The translations under genes were made by a program, and so were the position numbers. 64,000 nucleotides of DNA from Rhizobium sp. ICMP 5592 (lineage in GTDB: Bacteria; Pseudomonadota; Alphaproteobacteria; Rhizobiales; Rhizobiaceae), in contig NZ_QSNT01000004.1 of the NCBI RefSeq assembly GCF_009498525.1, positions 376,932 to 440,931 on the forward strand, in the 5' to 3' direction. The notes under the pieces were generated by a model, which was not told the DNA's origin, did not search any database, and worked only from the letters and a program-made list of their open reading frames with translations. Below, piece after piece: positions 53,441 through 61,504 of the stretch. Each line of letters opens with the position of its first letter. Position 1 is the stretch's first letter.

Positions 53441-54288
53441 GCATTCAGGCAACCGCCCCCATTTCCATCGCTTGGCGCCATCTTCTCGGCAAGCGGCTGC
53501 CTCTCGTCATCGGCAGCGGCATTCTCCTATTCTTTCTACTGGTGGCGCTCGGCGCTCCGCTGATCGCACCTTACGATCCGATCCTACAGAATGCCGATGT
53601 CCGCCTGCAGGCACCATCCCTGCTTCATCCCTTCGGCACCGACAATTTCGGCCGCGATATCCTGTCGCGCGTCCTCTGGGGCACGCGCATCGACCTGCAG
53701 ATCGCCGTGATCGGCGTCGTCTTTCCCTTCCTGATCGGCACGACCATCGGCACCATCGCCGGCTTCTTCGGCGGCGTGATCGACGCGGTCTTCATGCGGA
53801 TCGTCGATATCATCCTCGCCTTCCCTTTCCTTGTGCTGATGCTGTCGATCATCGCCATACTCGGGCCGGGCCTCGGCAGCTTCTATATCGCCATGGCGCT
53901 GGTCGGCTGGGTCTCCTATGCCCGCCTTATCCGCGCGCAGATGCTGGTGCTGAAGAACAGCGACTATGCGCTTGCCGCCGTCAGCCTCGGGTTCAGCCGC
54001 TTCCGCATCATGTTCCGCCACCTGTTGCCAAACGCCATCGCCGGCTCGATCGTCTTTTCGATGTCGGATGCAGTGCTGGTCCTCTTGAGCGGTGCAGCCG
54101 TCAGCTATCTCGGTCTTGGCGTGCAGCCGCCGCTGGCCGAATGGGGCGTCATGGTCGCCGAAGGCCAGAGTTTCATCACCACGGCCTGGTGGATCACGCT
54201 GTTTCCCGGCCTCTCCATCGTCTGCCTCGCCTTCGGTTTCAGCATGCTGGGCGATGCTCTCGGCGAATGGCTGGGGGTGCACGAATGA
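53437..54288 (+). CDS. Peptide ABC transporter permease, DppC-like
   Basis: The 283-residue permease has the DppC/OppC N-terminal block IAPYDPILQNADVRLQAPS and the LHPFGTDNFGRDILSRVLWG segment. The coupling loop follows with SLGFSRFRIMFRHLLPNAI. Six membrane segments are predicted. It overlaps the DppB-like gene by 4 bp and the ATPase gene by 4 bp (ATGA), indicating translational coupling throughout. It is expected to pair with the DppB-like subunit in the inner membrane. Confidence 0.9.
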   Translation: MSIQATAPISIAWRHLLGKRLPLVIGSGILLFFLLVALGAPLIAPYDPILQNADVRLQAPSLLHPFGTDNFGRDILSRVLWGTRIDLQIAVIGVVFPFLIGTTIGTIAGFFGGVIDAVFMRIVDIILAFPFLVLMLSIIAILGPGLGSFYIAMALVGWVSYARLIRAQMLVLKNSDYALAAVSLGFSRFRIMFRHLLPNAIAGSIVFSMSDAVLVLLSGAAVSYLGLGVQPPLAEWGVMVAEGQSFITTAWWITLFPGLSIVCLAFGFSMLGDALGEWLGVHE

Positions 54289-55994
54289 GCGCCTCCATCC
54301 TTTCCGTCCGCGATCTCACCGTCAAGGCGCATCTCGACAGCGGCGAGCGCACGCTGCTCGATGCCGTGTCGCTGGATCTCGCCAAGGGAGAAATCCTCGG
54401 ACTCGTCGGCGAAAGCGGCTCCGGCAAGAGCCTGCTCTGCCGCTCGCTGATCCGCCTCCTCCCCTCCTCGCTGCTGAAGATCGAGAGCGGTAGTGCCCTG
54501 CTCGAGGGCCGCGATCTCACGGCAATCAGCGACGCCGACATGCTGAAAGTGCGCGGCGGCGAGATCGGCATGATCTTCCAGAACCCGACGAGCCATCTCG
54601 ATCCGGTCATGCGGATCGGCAACCAGATCGCCGAGGGTATCCGTTATCATCAGGGCCTGAACGCCCGCGAGGCGCGTACGGCTGCCATCGAAATCCTCGG
54701 CCAGGTCGGCTTTCCCGATCCTGTCAGACAATATGAAAGCTATCCGCACGAATTCTCCGGCGGCATGCGCCAGCGTGCGATGATCGGCGTCGCCCTGTCC
54801 TGTGATCCGAAAATCCTGATCGCCGACGAGCCGACGACCGCGCTCGACGTCACCATCCAGGCGCAGATCCTCAAGCTCCTGATGGACATTCGTGACAAGC
54901 GCGGCCTCTCCATCATCCTCATCACCCACGATCTCGGCATCGTCGCCCAGACCTGTGACCGCATCGCCGTGATGCGCGGTGGCAAGCTGCTGGAGCAAGG
55001 CCCGAAGCGCACGCTCCTGTCGCAGCCACGGCATCCCTACACGATCGACCTGATCAAGAGCCATCCGTCGATGCCGGATGAGGCGGCATCCGTTGCGGAC
55101 GCGGCGAAAACGGATACGCCCCTGAAGCCCCTCCTCGAAATCGACGACCTGCACGTCCGCTTCAATGTCGGTGGCGGCTTCCTCAAGGGCAGCAGCGCCA
55201 GAACGGTCAATGCCGTCTCGGGCGTCAGCCTGCGGATCATGCCCGGCGAGACGGTCGGGATCGTCGGCGAATCCGGCAGCGGCAAGAGCACGCTTGCTCG
55301 CGCCATCCTTGGCCTGACGCCGCTTTCCTCCGGCCATATCACCTTCGGCGGCATCGACCTCGCCCAGCAGAGGACGACGGGCCTTGCCAAGCTCCGGCGC
55401 GAGGCGGCGATGGTGTTTCAGGATCCCTACAACGCGCTCAATCCACGGCTGACGATCGGCGATATGCTCACCGAAGTGCTCAAGGTGCAGGGCAAGGTCG
55501 CGTCCACCGACATTCCCGCCCGCGTCGGTGAACTGCTGGATCTCGTCGGGCTGGAGCGCGAATTCGCCAGGCGCAAGCCGCGCAGCATGAGCGGCGGGCA
55601 ATGCCAGCGCGCCGGCATCGCCCGCGCGCTCGCCGTCGACCCGCAGCTCATCATCGCCGACGAATGCGTCGCCGCGCTCGACGTCACCATCCAGACGCAG
55701 ATCATCGAGCTTTTTCGCGAGCTGACGCGGAAGATGAACCTGACCCTGCTCTTCATCGCCCACGATCTCGCCATCGTCCGCAATCTCTGCGAACGCACCG
55801 TCGTGATGTATCGCGGCGAGATCGTCGAGGAAGGCCTGTCCGAGGAGGTCTTCGCACGTCCGAAGCACCCCTATACGGCCTCGCTCATCGCCGCCATCCC
55901 GGACATCGACCCGGACAAACAGCTCTTTGCCGACACCGATCTTCGCGGCGAAAGCAACCTCGCCGAAATCCTGCCCTTCAAACGCATGCCATAA
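54285..55994 (+). CDS. Peptide ABC transporter ATPase, fused DppD-DppF type
   Basis: The 569-residue protein contains two complete ATPase domains in tandem (about residues 5-265 and 285-540). Both carry a Walker A (GESGSGKSL and GESGSGKST). The signatures are FSGGMRQRAMIGVAL and MSGGQCQRAGIARAL. Walker B is LIADEPTTALD in the first and IIADECVAALD in the second. The second has Cys where Pro is usual (DEC for DEP) and Val-Ala for the next residues, a mild deviation that need not impair activity. The fused arrangement is common in rhizobial peptide/glutathione importers. It is coupled to both neighbouring genes. Confidence 0.9.
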   Translation: MSASILSVRDLTVKAHLDSGERTLLDAVSLDLAKGEILGLVGESGSGKSLLCRSLIRLLPSSLLKIESGSALLEGRDLTAISDADMLKVRGGEIGMIFQNPTSHLDPVMRIGNQIAEGIRYHQGLNAREARTAAIEILGQVGFPDPVRQYESYPHEFSGGMRQRAMIGVALSCDPKILIADEPTTALDVTIQAQILKLLMDIRDKRGLSIILITHDLGIVAQTCDRIAVMRGGKLLEQGPKRTLLSQPRHPYTIDLIKSHPSMPDEAASVADAAKTDTPLKPLLEIDDLHVRFNVGGGFLKGSSARTVNAVSGVSLRIMPGETVGIVGESGSGKSTLARAILGLTPLSSGHITFGGIDLAQQRTTGLAKLRREAAMVFQDPYNALNPRLTIGDMLTEVLKVQGKVASTDIPARVGELLDLVGLEREFARRKPRSMSGGQCQRAGIARALAVDPQLIIADECVAALDVTIQTQIIELFRELTRKMNLTLLFIAHDLAIVRNLCERTVVMYRGEIVEEGLSEEVFARPKHPYTASLIAAIPDIDPDKQLFADTDLRGESNLAEILPFKRMP

Positions 55995-56013
55995 CAACCA
56001 AGGGAACGATCTT

Positions 56014-57528
56014 ATGACCAGCAGATGGAAATCAATCGGGCTCGCGGCCATCGTCGCCGGCCTCACCCTCACCGCAACCTATGCCGAGGCAGCCGGCGTG
56101 CTGACCATCGGTCGCCGCGAGGACTCGACCACGTTCGATCCGATCAAGACGGCGCAGAACATCGACAACTGGGTGTTCTCGAACGTCTATGACGTGCTCA
56201 TTCGCGTCGACAAGACCGGCACAAAGCTGGAGCCCGGCCTTGCCGAAAGCTGGACCACGTCCGACGACGGCCTGACCTATGTCTTCAAGATCCGCGACGC
56301 GAAATTCTCCGACGGCTCACCGCTGACGGCCGAGGACGCCGCCTTCAGCCTGCTGCGCATCCGCGATGACGCGGCTTCGCTCTGGAGCGACTCTTACAAG
56401 GTGATCGACACGGCCGTCGCGACCGACGCCCACACGCTGACGATCAAGCTCAAGCATCCCTCAGCGCCCTTCCTGTCGACGCTGGCACTGCCGAACGCCT
56501 CCGTCATCTCGAAGAAGGGCATGGAGACGCTCGGCCCTGACGCTTACGCCGAAAAGCCGATCGGATCCGGCGCATTCTCCGTCGAGGAATGGCGGCGCGG
56601 TGACCGCATCATCCTCAAGAAGAACCCTTATTTCTGGCAGGCCGATCGGGTGAAACTCGACGGCGTCGAATGGATCTCCGTGCCGGATGACAATACCCGC
56701 ATGCTGAACGTCCAGGCCGGCCAGCTCGATACCGCGATCTTCGTTCCCTTCTCCCGCGTGGCGGAGCTGAAGAAGGACCCGAACCTCAATGTCGACATCG
56801 ACGCTTCGACACGCGAAGACCATCTCCTGATAAACCACGCGCATGGCGAGCTCGGCAAGAAGGAGGTCCGCCAGGCTCTTGACCTCGCCATCGACAAGAA
56901 AGCGATCGTCGATGCTGTCACCTTCGGCCAGGGCACGGTCGCCAACTCCTACATTCCGAAGGGCGCGCTTTATCATTACGCCGACAACCTGCAGCGTCCC
57001 TACGATCCGGAAAAAGCCAAGAAGATGCTGGCGGACGCCGGCGTTTCCAACCTGACGCTGACCTACCTTCTGCGCGCTGGCGACGAAGTCGACGAACAGA
57101 CAGCCGTGCTGGTGCAGCAGCAATTGCAGAAGGCCGGCATTACCGCCAACCTGCAGAAGGTCGATCCGAGCCAGGAATGGGATATGACGGTCGCCGGCGA
57201 TTACGACATCTCGGTCAACTACTGGACCAACGACATTCTCGACCCGGACCAGAAGACGACCTTCGTACTCGGCCACGATTCCAACAACAATTACTCGACC
57301 AATTACAAGAATGAAGCGGTTAAGGATCTGGTCGCCAAGGCTCGCCTGGAGCTCGATCCGAAGAAGCGCGAGCAGATGTATATCGATCTGCAGAAGATGG
57401 CGAAGGACGACGTCAACTGGATCGACCTCTATTACAGCCCCTATATCAATGTCTCGCGCAAGAACATTGAGAACTTCTACCAGAACCCGCTCGGCCGTTT
57501 CTTCCTGGAAGATACCGTCAAGAACTGA
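56014..57528 (+). CDS. Family 5 extracellular solute-binding protein of the peptide importer
   Basis: The 504-residue protein has a signal peptide (about residues 1-26, ending EAA-G) and the SBP_bac_5 layout. Blocks include DSTTFDPIKTAQNIDNWVFS, LVRIDK-like VLIRVDKTG, ESWTTSDDGLTYVFKIRDAK, GSGAFSVEEW and VRQALDLAIDKK. It delivers ligand to the preceding permeases. AAGGGA precedes the ATG. In the LuxR-solo context the ligand may be the plant-derived inducer, a small peptide or an amide. A hairpin downstream closes the operon. Confidence 0.9.
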   Translation: MTSRWKSIGLAAIVAGLTLTATYAEAAGVLTIGRREDSTTFDPIKTAQNIDNWVFSNVYDVLIRVDKTGTKLEPGLAESWTTSDDGLTYVFKIRDAKFSDGSPLTAEDAAFSLLRIRDDAASLWSDSYKVIDTAVATDAHTLTIKLKHPSAPFLSTLALPNASVISKKGMETLGPDAYAEKPIGSGAFSVEEWRRGDRIILKKNPYFWQADRVKLDGVEWISVPDDNTRMLNVQAGQLDTAIFVPFSRVAELKKDPNLNVDIDASTREDHLLINHAHGELGKKEVRQALDLAIDKKAIVDAVTFGQGTVANSYIPKGALYHYADNLQRPYDPEKAKKMLADAGVSNLTLTYLLRAGDEVDEQTAVLVQQQLQKAGITANLQKVDPSQEWDMTVAGDYDISVNYWTNDILDPDQKTTFVLGHDSNNNYSTNYKNEAVKDLVAKARLELDPKKREQMYIDLQKMAKDDVNWIDLYYSPYINVSRKNIENFYQNPLGRFFLEDTVKN

Positions 57529-57549
57529 GGTCCAGGCCGAAACATATTT

Positions 57550-57576
57550 GCTCCGCCGCCCGATCAGCGGCGGAGC
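57550..57576 (+). terminator. Hairpin closing the pip/ABC operon
   Basis: GCTCCGCCGC (57550-57559) and GCGGCGGAGC (57567-57576) form a perfect 10-bp stem with a 7-base loop, 22 bp after the binding-protein stop. A short AT stretch but no strong T-run follows. Confidence 0.65.
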
Positions 57577-57651
57577 ATTACCCATTCGGAGGGGAGGATC
57601 ATGCCGCTCTTCATGGTATGAGCGGCCATCTGCATGCTCGTCGAAAGTCCG

Positions 57652-58782
57652 TTACGACGAGGTCGGCACGTCGCCGTGGTCGACCCGGCGCGAGAATTCG
57701 GTTTCGATCCCCTTTGCCAGCTTGGCCGCCTGACCGATCCAGTCCTCGCGCTCGATGCGCCCTGGAAAGGCCATATAGCTGCCGACCCATTCGGCATTTG
57801 CCTCTGTCCAGGCCGCGATCTGCGCGAAGGTCCAAATGCCCAGCTCGTTCAGCTTTTCCTCATTGACATGACCGATGCCGGAAATGCGCTTGAGATTGTC
57901 TGGAGCTGCAGTCCCTTTCGCGGCGGATGGCGGGCGCTGCCCGGGATGATCGCCGTCGGCGGTGGGGGCAGCAGCGGGCGCCGATGACACAAAGCCCGAT
58001 GACGCGGACGCATCTCCCAGATCGGCCCGGCGCGAGACGTCGGTTCCGAGCCCTTTCGCCAGTTGTGCCGCCTGCCCGATCCAATCCTCGCGCTCGATGC
58101 GCCCCGGGAAAGCCATATAGCTGCCGACCCATTCGGCATTTGCCGGCGTCCAGGCCGCGACCTGCTTGAAGGTCCAGACGCCCAGTTCGTGTAGCTTTCC
58201 CTCGTTGACGGGACCGACACCATCAATGAGCTTCAGATCGTCCAGAGCGGCAACCCCTTTCGCAACGGCTGGCGGGCGTTGGCCGGGATGGATGTGATCT
58301 CCGGCGGGCGCAGCGGATACCGGTGCCGAAGACGTTGCCGTCACCGGAGCGGGCGTCGGAATGGGAGTAACTGCGGGAGGCGGTGTCACCACGCGGGCCG
58401 CAGGCGGCGTTGGCACCGGCGTGGGAGCTGGAGGCGTGACCCGCACCGGCGCAGGCTCGGCAACCGCAACAGGCTCGTTCGTCTCAATTACCTCCCGCGA
58501 GCGGAAGCTTGCCAGCCAACTGCCAAGGAAGCAGCCGACAATATAGCTGCCGACGAAAAGCAGCGCGGTTTCCAGGTAATGCCCCAGCAGCCCGGGAAGC
58601 CATTTGAAGATTGCTACCACAAGTCCCACGAGGAACAGCAGGCTCAGCAGCTTGAACCAGCCCGGCCAGGCGTCCGGCCACCAGCCCTTGCCGGACCGCA
58701 GGAAAGTCGCGAAACCGACAATGCACCCAAGCACCAGCGCAAGCAGCATCCAAGGCCAGTAAGTCGAAAATAGATAGGTCAT
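57652..58782 (-). CDS. Membrane protein with two tandem helix-hairpin-helix modules
   Basis: The 376-residue protein has three to four membrane segments in residues 1-95. A long Pro/Ala/Thr linker follows, then two near-identical ~95-residue modules. Each has a hairpin motif (LKLIDGVGPVNEGKLHELG and LKRISGIGHVNEEKLNELG), followed by W-TF-Q-AAWT-ANAEWVGSYM and FPGRIEREDWIGQA. Helix-hairpin-helix motifs of this sort occur at the C-terminus of NuoE-like and other rhizobial proteins. The copies remain highly alike at DNA level, implying a fairly recent duplication. It ends the operon of the OmpA-like gene, 11 bp downstream of it. Confidence 0.75.
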   Translation of the reverse strand: MTYLFSTYWPWMLLALVLGCIVGFATFLRSGKGWWPDAWPGWFKLLSLLFLVGLVVAIFKWLPGLLGHYLETALLFVGSYIVGCFLGSWLASFRSREVIETNEPVAVAEPAPVRVTPPAPTPVPTPPAARVVTPPPAVTPIPTPAPVTATSSAPVSAAPAGDHIHPGQRPPAVAKGVAALDDLKLIDGVGPVNEGKLHELGVWTFKQVAAWTPANAEWVGSYMAFPGRIEREDWIGQAAQLAKGLGTDVSRRADLGDASASSGFVSSAPAAAPTADGDHPGQRPPSAAKGTAAPDNLKRISGIGHVNEEKLNELGIWTFAQIAAWTEANAEWVGSYMAFPGRIEREDWIGQAAKLAKGIETEFSRRVDHGDVPTSS

Positions 58783-58793
58783 TGCTGCCTCCC

Positions 58794-60293
58794 CTATTTG
58801 ACAGAGAATTCGATACGGCGATTGAGCGCCTTGCCCTCATCGGTATCGTTCGATGCGACCGGACGCGACGAGCCGAGGCCGACTGCGGTCAACCGGCCTG
58901 CCGGCACACCCGCATCGGTCAGATAGGTCACGACCGCCTTGGCGCGCTGTTCGGACAGGGCGACGTTTGCCGCCTCGTCTCCGCTCGAATCCGTGTGACC
59001 TGAAACCTCCACGGCATTGCCGGGGCACCGGCCGATCGTCGCGACGATCGTGTCGAGCACACCGGACGATGCCGGCGAGATCCGCGCCTTGCCGGTGTCG
59101 AAGTTGATCTTCGATTTACTCAGGATCGTGTTGAGCAGCGATTGGCAATTCGGAGCATCGACGGCCGCAGCCGGCGCGCTGACGGCGATCTCGGCAGGCG
59201 TCGCCTTGAAGCCCCCGGGTATGGCGGCGGCAAAGCTATCCTGAATGCTCTTAACCGCACCGTTATAGAGCGCCTCGCCTGAGAGCTTCGCATCGGTGCC
59301 GGAGAGCGAGAACGATCCTTTGGCAAGACGCGACAGGGCATTGAGCCCGCCGAGTGCCGCGGCCGCAAATCCATCCGGCGCGCCGGGCGCGGCTTTCAGC
59401 TCGTCGCTGATCTCATCGCTGGAGAACAGGCTCTTGGCCGCGTCGATGATCTTGCCGTGCGCGTCATCGTCGGGATAATTGCCCGAAAGCGTCAGTTTTC
59501 CCGCCTCCCTCAAAGCATCGAAGCTAAACGAGGACGGCGCAAGCGCAGGTGCGACGGTGTTTGCAGCCGTCGTCACGGCCGTTGCCGCAGCCGTTGTGGT
59601 CGGGGTTGCCGCCGGCGTTGGCGCTGCCGCGGGTGCCGCCGCAGCCACGGGAGCCGGTGCCGTTATCTCGGATTTCGCGAGTGTCAAGCCCTGCGGCAAT
59701 GTCTTCAATGCCGTGGTGATCGCGTCGTATGCGTCGCTCGTGGCGGCCGTGCCTGAAATTGCCAGACTCGTATCGGACAGGGAGACGCTGCCTTTCGCAA
59801 GGCGGGCCAGTTGAGCGAGCCCGAACTGCACACCGCCATCATAAGCGGCGGGCGCGCCGCTGGCATATTGCATCTCGTCCTTGATCTCGGCGCCTGAAAA
59901 AGCGGTCTTCGCAGCGGAAACGATCTTGTCGCGCGCCGTTGGGTTCGGCACGTTGCCGGTCAGGACAACGCCTGAGCCTTCATGGGTTATGCCCCAGTTG
60001 AAGGGCTTGGCGACATCAGGTTCCTTCGCATCGATCAGAACCTTGCGGACGCCCCAGACCTGATCCACAGTACCGGCGATTTGCGAGGCTTCGGTCGGGG
60101 AGAACACGGTGCCGGAAACGGCGACATCGCGTCCCGACACGCTGAAGGCGGGATTCTGGACGGAGGCTCCCAAAGCCGAGGTCAACCGACTGCCAAGATC
60201 GCTGTTTATGGATTGCCCGGTAAAGATCGTGGCGAGGATCCAAAGAATCGCCAGGGGGATTAGTCCCCACCACCATTTCGAAGGCTGACTCAT
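58794..60293 (-). CDS. OmpA-family envelope protein with BON-like repeats
   Basis: The 499-residue protein has one N-terminal membrane segment (WGLIPLAILWILATIF) and several BON-like repeats (VAVSGTVFSPTEASQIAG, VVLTGNVPNPTARDKIV and a similar one near residue 270). An Ala/Pro/Thr-rich linker follows. The C-terminal OmpA peptidoglycan-binding domain contains GHTDSSGDEAANVALSEQRA and R-L-VGLGSSRPVA-ND-R-IEF. The single membrane anchor suggests inner-membrane attachment with the OmpA domain in the periplasm. GGGGG precedes the ATG at 60293. It is co-transcribed with the helix-hairpin-helix protein. Confidence 0.85.
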   Translation of the reverse strand: MSQPSKWWWGLIPLAILWILATIFTGQSINSDLGSRLTSALGASVQNPAFSVSGRDVAVSGTVFSPTEASQIAGTVDQVWGVRKVLIDAKEPDVAKPFNWGITHEGSGVVLTGNVPNPTARDKIVSAAKTAFSGAEIKDEMQYASGAPAAYDGGVQFGLAQLARLAKGSVSLSDTSLAISGTAATSDAYDAITTALKTLPQGLTLAKSEITAPAPVAAAAPAAAPTPAATPTTTAAATAVTTAANTVAPALAPSSFSFDALREAGKLTLSGNYPDDDAHGKIIDAAKSLFSSDEISDELKAAPGAPDGFAAAALGGLNALSRLAKGSFSLSGTDAKLSGEALYNGAVKSIQDSFAAAIPGGFKATPAEIAVSAPAAAVDAPNCQSLLNTILSKSKINFDTGKARISPASSGVLDTIVATIGRCPGNAVEVSGHTDSSGDEAANVALSEQRAKAVVTYLTDAGVPAGRLTAVGLGSSRPVASNDTDEGKALNRRIEFSVK

Positions 60294-60305
60294 AGCTACC
60301 CCCAA

Positions 60306-60619
60306 TGATTAAACTCAGGACATCTGTGAATTAGATTTTAAGAATATACTTTAAATCATTATGCCTGCAACATAAATTGCATTGATCATACGTATGCACC
60401 CTGCGATCGATGGCATGCTGTCCATTGAAAATAGCGAAACGGGTGTCGTCACTATTTTTCGTGCAATGGATGTAAATCCCTCTCCAAAGCCCTTTGAGCG
60501 GTGTTTTCTGGGAGATGATCTCAAGGCACGCGTTCGAACCGCGTGCAGCCTTTGCGACGGATTTCATTCCCATGTCGGAAGCAAATTAGTCTTCGACGAG
60601 ATCATCAGGAATGCATCAT
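60306..60619. other. Gene-free stretch of about 310 bp
   Basis: Only short frames with poor composition and no ribosome sites are present. The first 70 bp are AT-rich and likely carry the promoter of the OmpA-like gene; nothing else is recognised. Confidence 0.4.
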
Positions 60620-61309
60620 CTACCAGATGAATGGAACGAGCCGATAGCGCACGCGCCCGGCATACTCCTCATAGCCGCTCAGCTCCCGACCAAGAGTACG
60701 CTCCTCATGAACGGCACGCCAGGCAATTCCGAGAATGAACAGCGGCGACAGCAGAAGACCCCACCACGAGCCCAACAACAAGGGAGTGCCAAGGAAGAGA
60801 AGCAGCGCGCTTGTGTACATCGGATGGCGCACCATCGCATAGGGACCCGTATCGATCACCTTCTGGCCGTGCTGGATTTTCACCGATGGCGCAGCAAAGG
60901 CATTTTCGCGAAACGTCCGCCAGGCACCCAGCATGTAGATCACCATACTCGCACCGCCGAGTGTCTGAAGCCAGGGCGGGACAGCCATGAAGCCGGTGCG
61001 GGCCGCATCCCAGCCCATGAACCCCATCCACACACAGAAGGCCAGGATGAAGAGCATCAACCAGACGCGGTCCCATGGCTTCTGATCGGGTTGCAGCGGC
61101 GAGCCCATACGCTCACGCAACAGGCTTGGACTGTGTCTTGCCAGCCAAAAGATCATCGCCAGACTGCCAAACGCGAACAGAACGATGAACGCCCAGCCGC
61201 CGGGAAAGGCCAGAGTACCGGCGGGCCACAGGATCACGATTGCCATGAAGACCAGCCACACAAGGAGCTGCAGCAAATAGGCGGTCATGGAGCGCATTTG
61301 ATTGTCCAT
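60620..61309 (-). CDS. Isoprenylcysteine-methyltransferase-like membrane protein
   Basis: The 229-residue protein has five to six membrane helices and the C-terminal methyltransferase pattern VIDTGPYAMVRHPMYTSALL. A charged tail follows (HEERTLGRELSGYEEYAGRVRYRLVPF). This is the ICMT/phospholipid-methyltransferase fold of bacterial membrane methyltransferases, which use S-adenosylmethionine; the acceptor is unknown. The ATG at 61309 is a compromise: no start has a good ribosome site, and Met codons at 61294 and 61285 are alternatives. It is not linked to its neighbours. Confidence 0.7.
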   Translation of the reverse strand: MDNQMRSMTAYLLQLLVWLVFMAIVILWPAGTLAFPGGWAFIVLFAFGSLAMIFWLARHSPSLLRERMGSPLQPDQKPWDRVWLMLFILAFCVWMGFMGWDAARTGFMAVPPWLQTLGGASMVIYMLGAWRTFRENAFAAPSVKIQHGQKVIDTGPYAMVRHPMYTSALLLFLGTPLLLGSWWGLLLSPLFILGIAWRAVHEERTLGRELSGYEEYAGRVRYRLVPFIW

Positions 61310-61504
61310 CTGTAAGAAAAGCCGATGACAGGTTTGAAATTGCATGCGACTGACGGAAGTAAAGTCTCGTTTATGGCCTGTTGCCCTCGCCGGTCTGGTC
61401 CCGGAACGCGGCCATATCACCATACCCCGTGTTCCGATGACCGCGTCGATCAGCTGAAACGGATCTCACCGACGATTGTTCCTTATGCAATGGGCGCGAT
61501 CCGG

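Noticed and set aside
54105..56072. A 655-codon open frame on the minus strand
   Set aside because: It is opposite the fused peptide-transporter ATPase and shows no ordered motifs.
60382..60630. Short plus-strand frame in the gap after the OmpA-like promoter
   Set aside because: No ribosome site, no motif and poor codon bias; likely chance.
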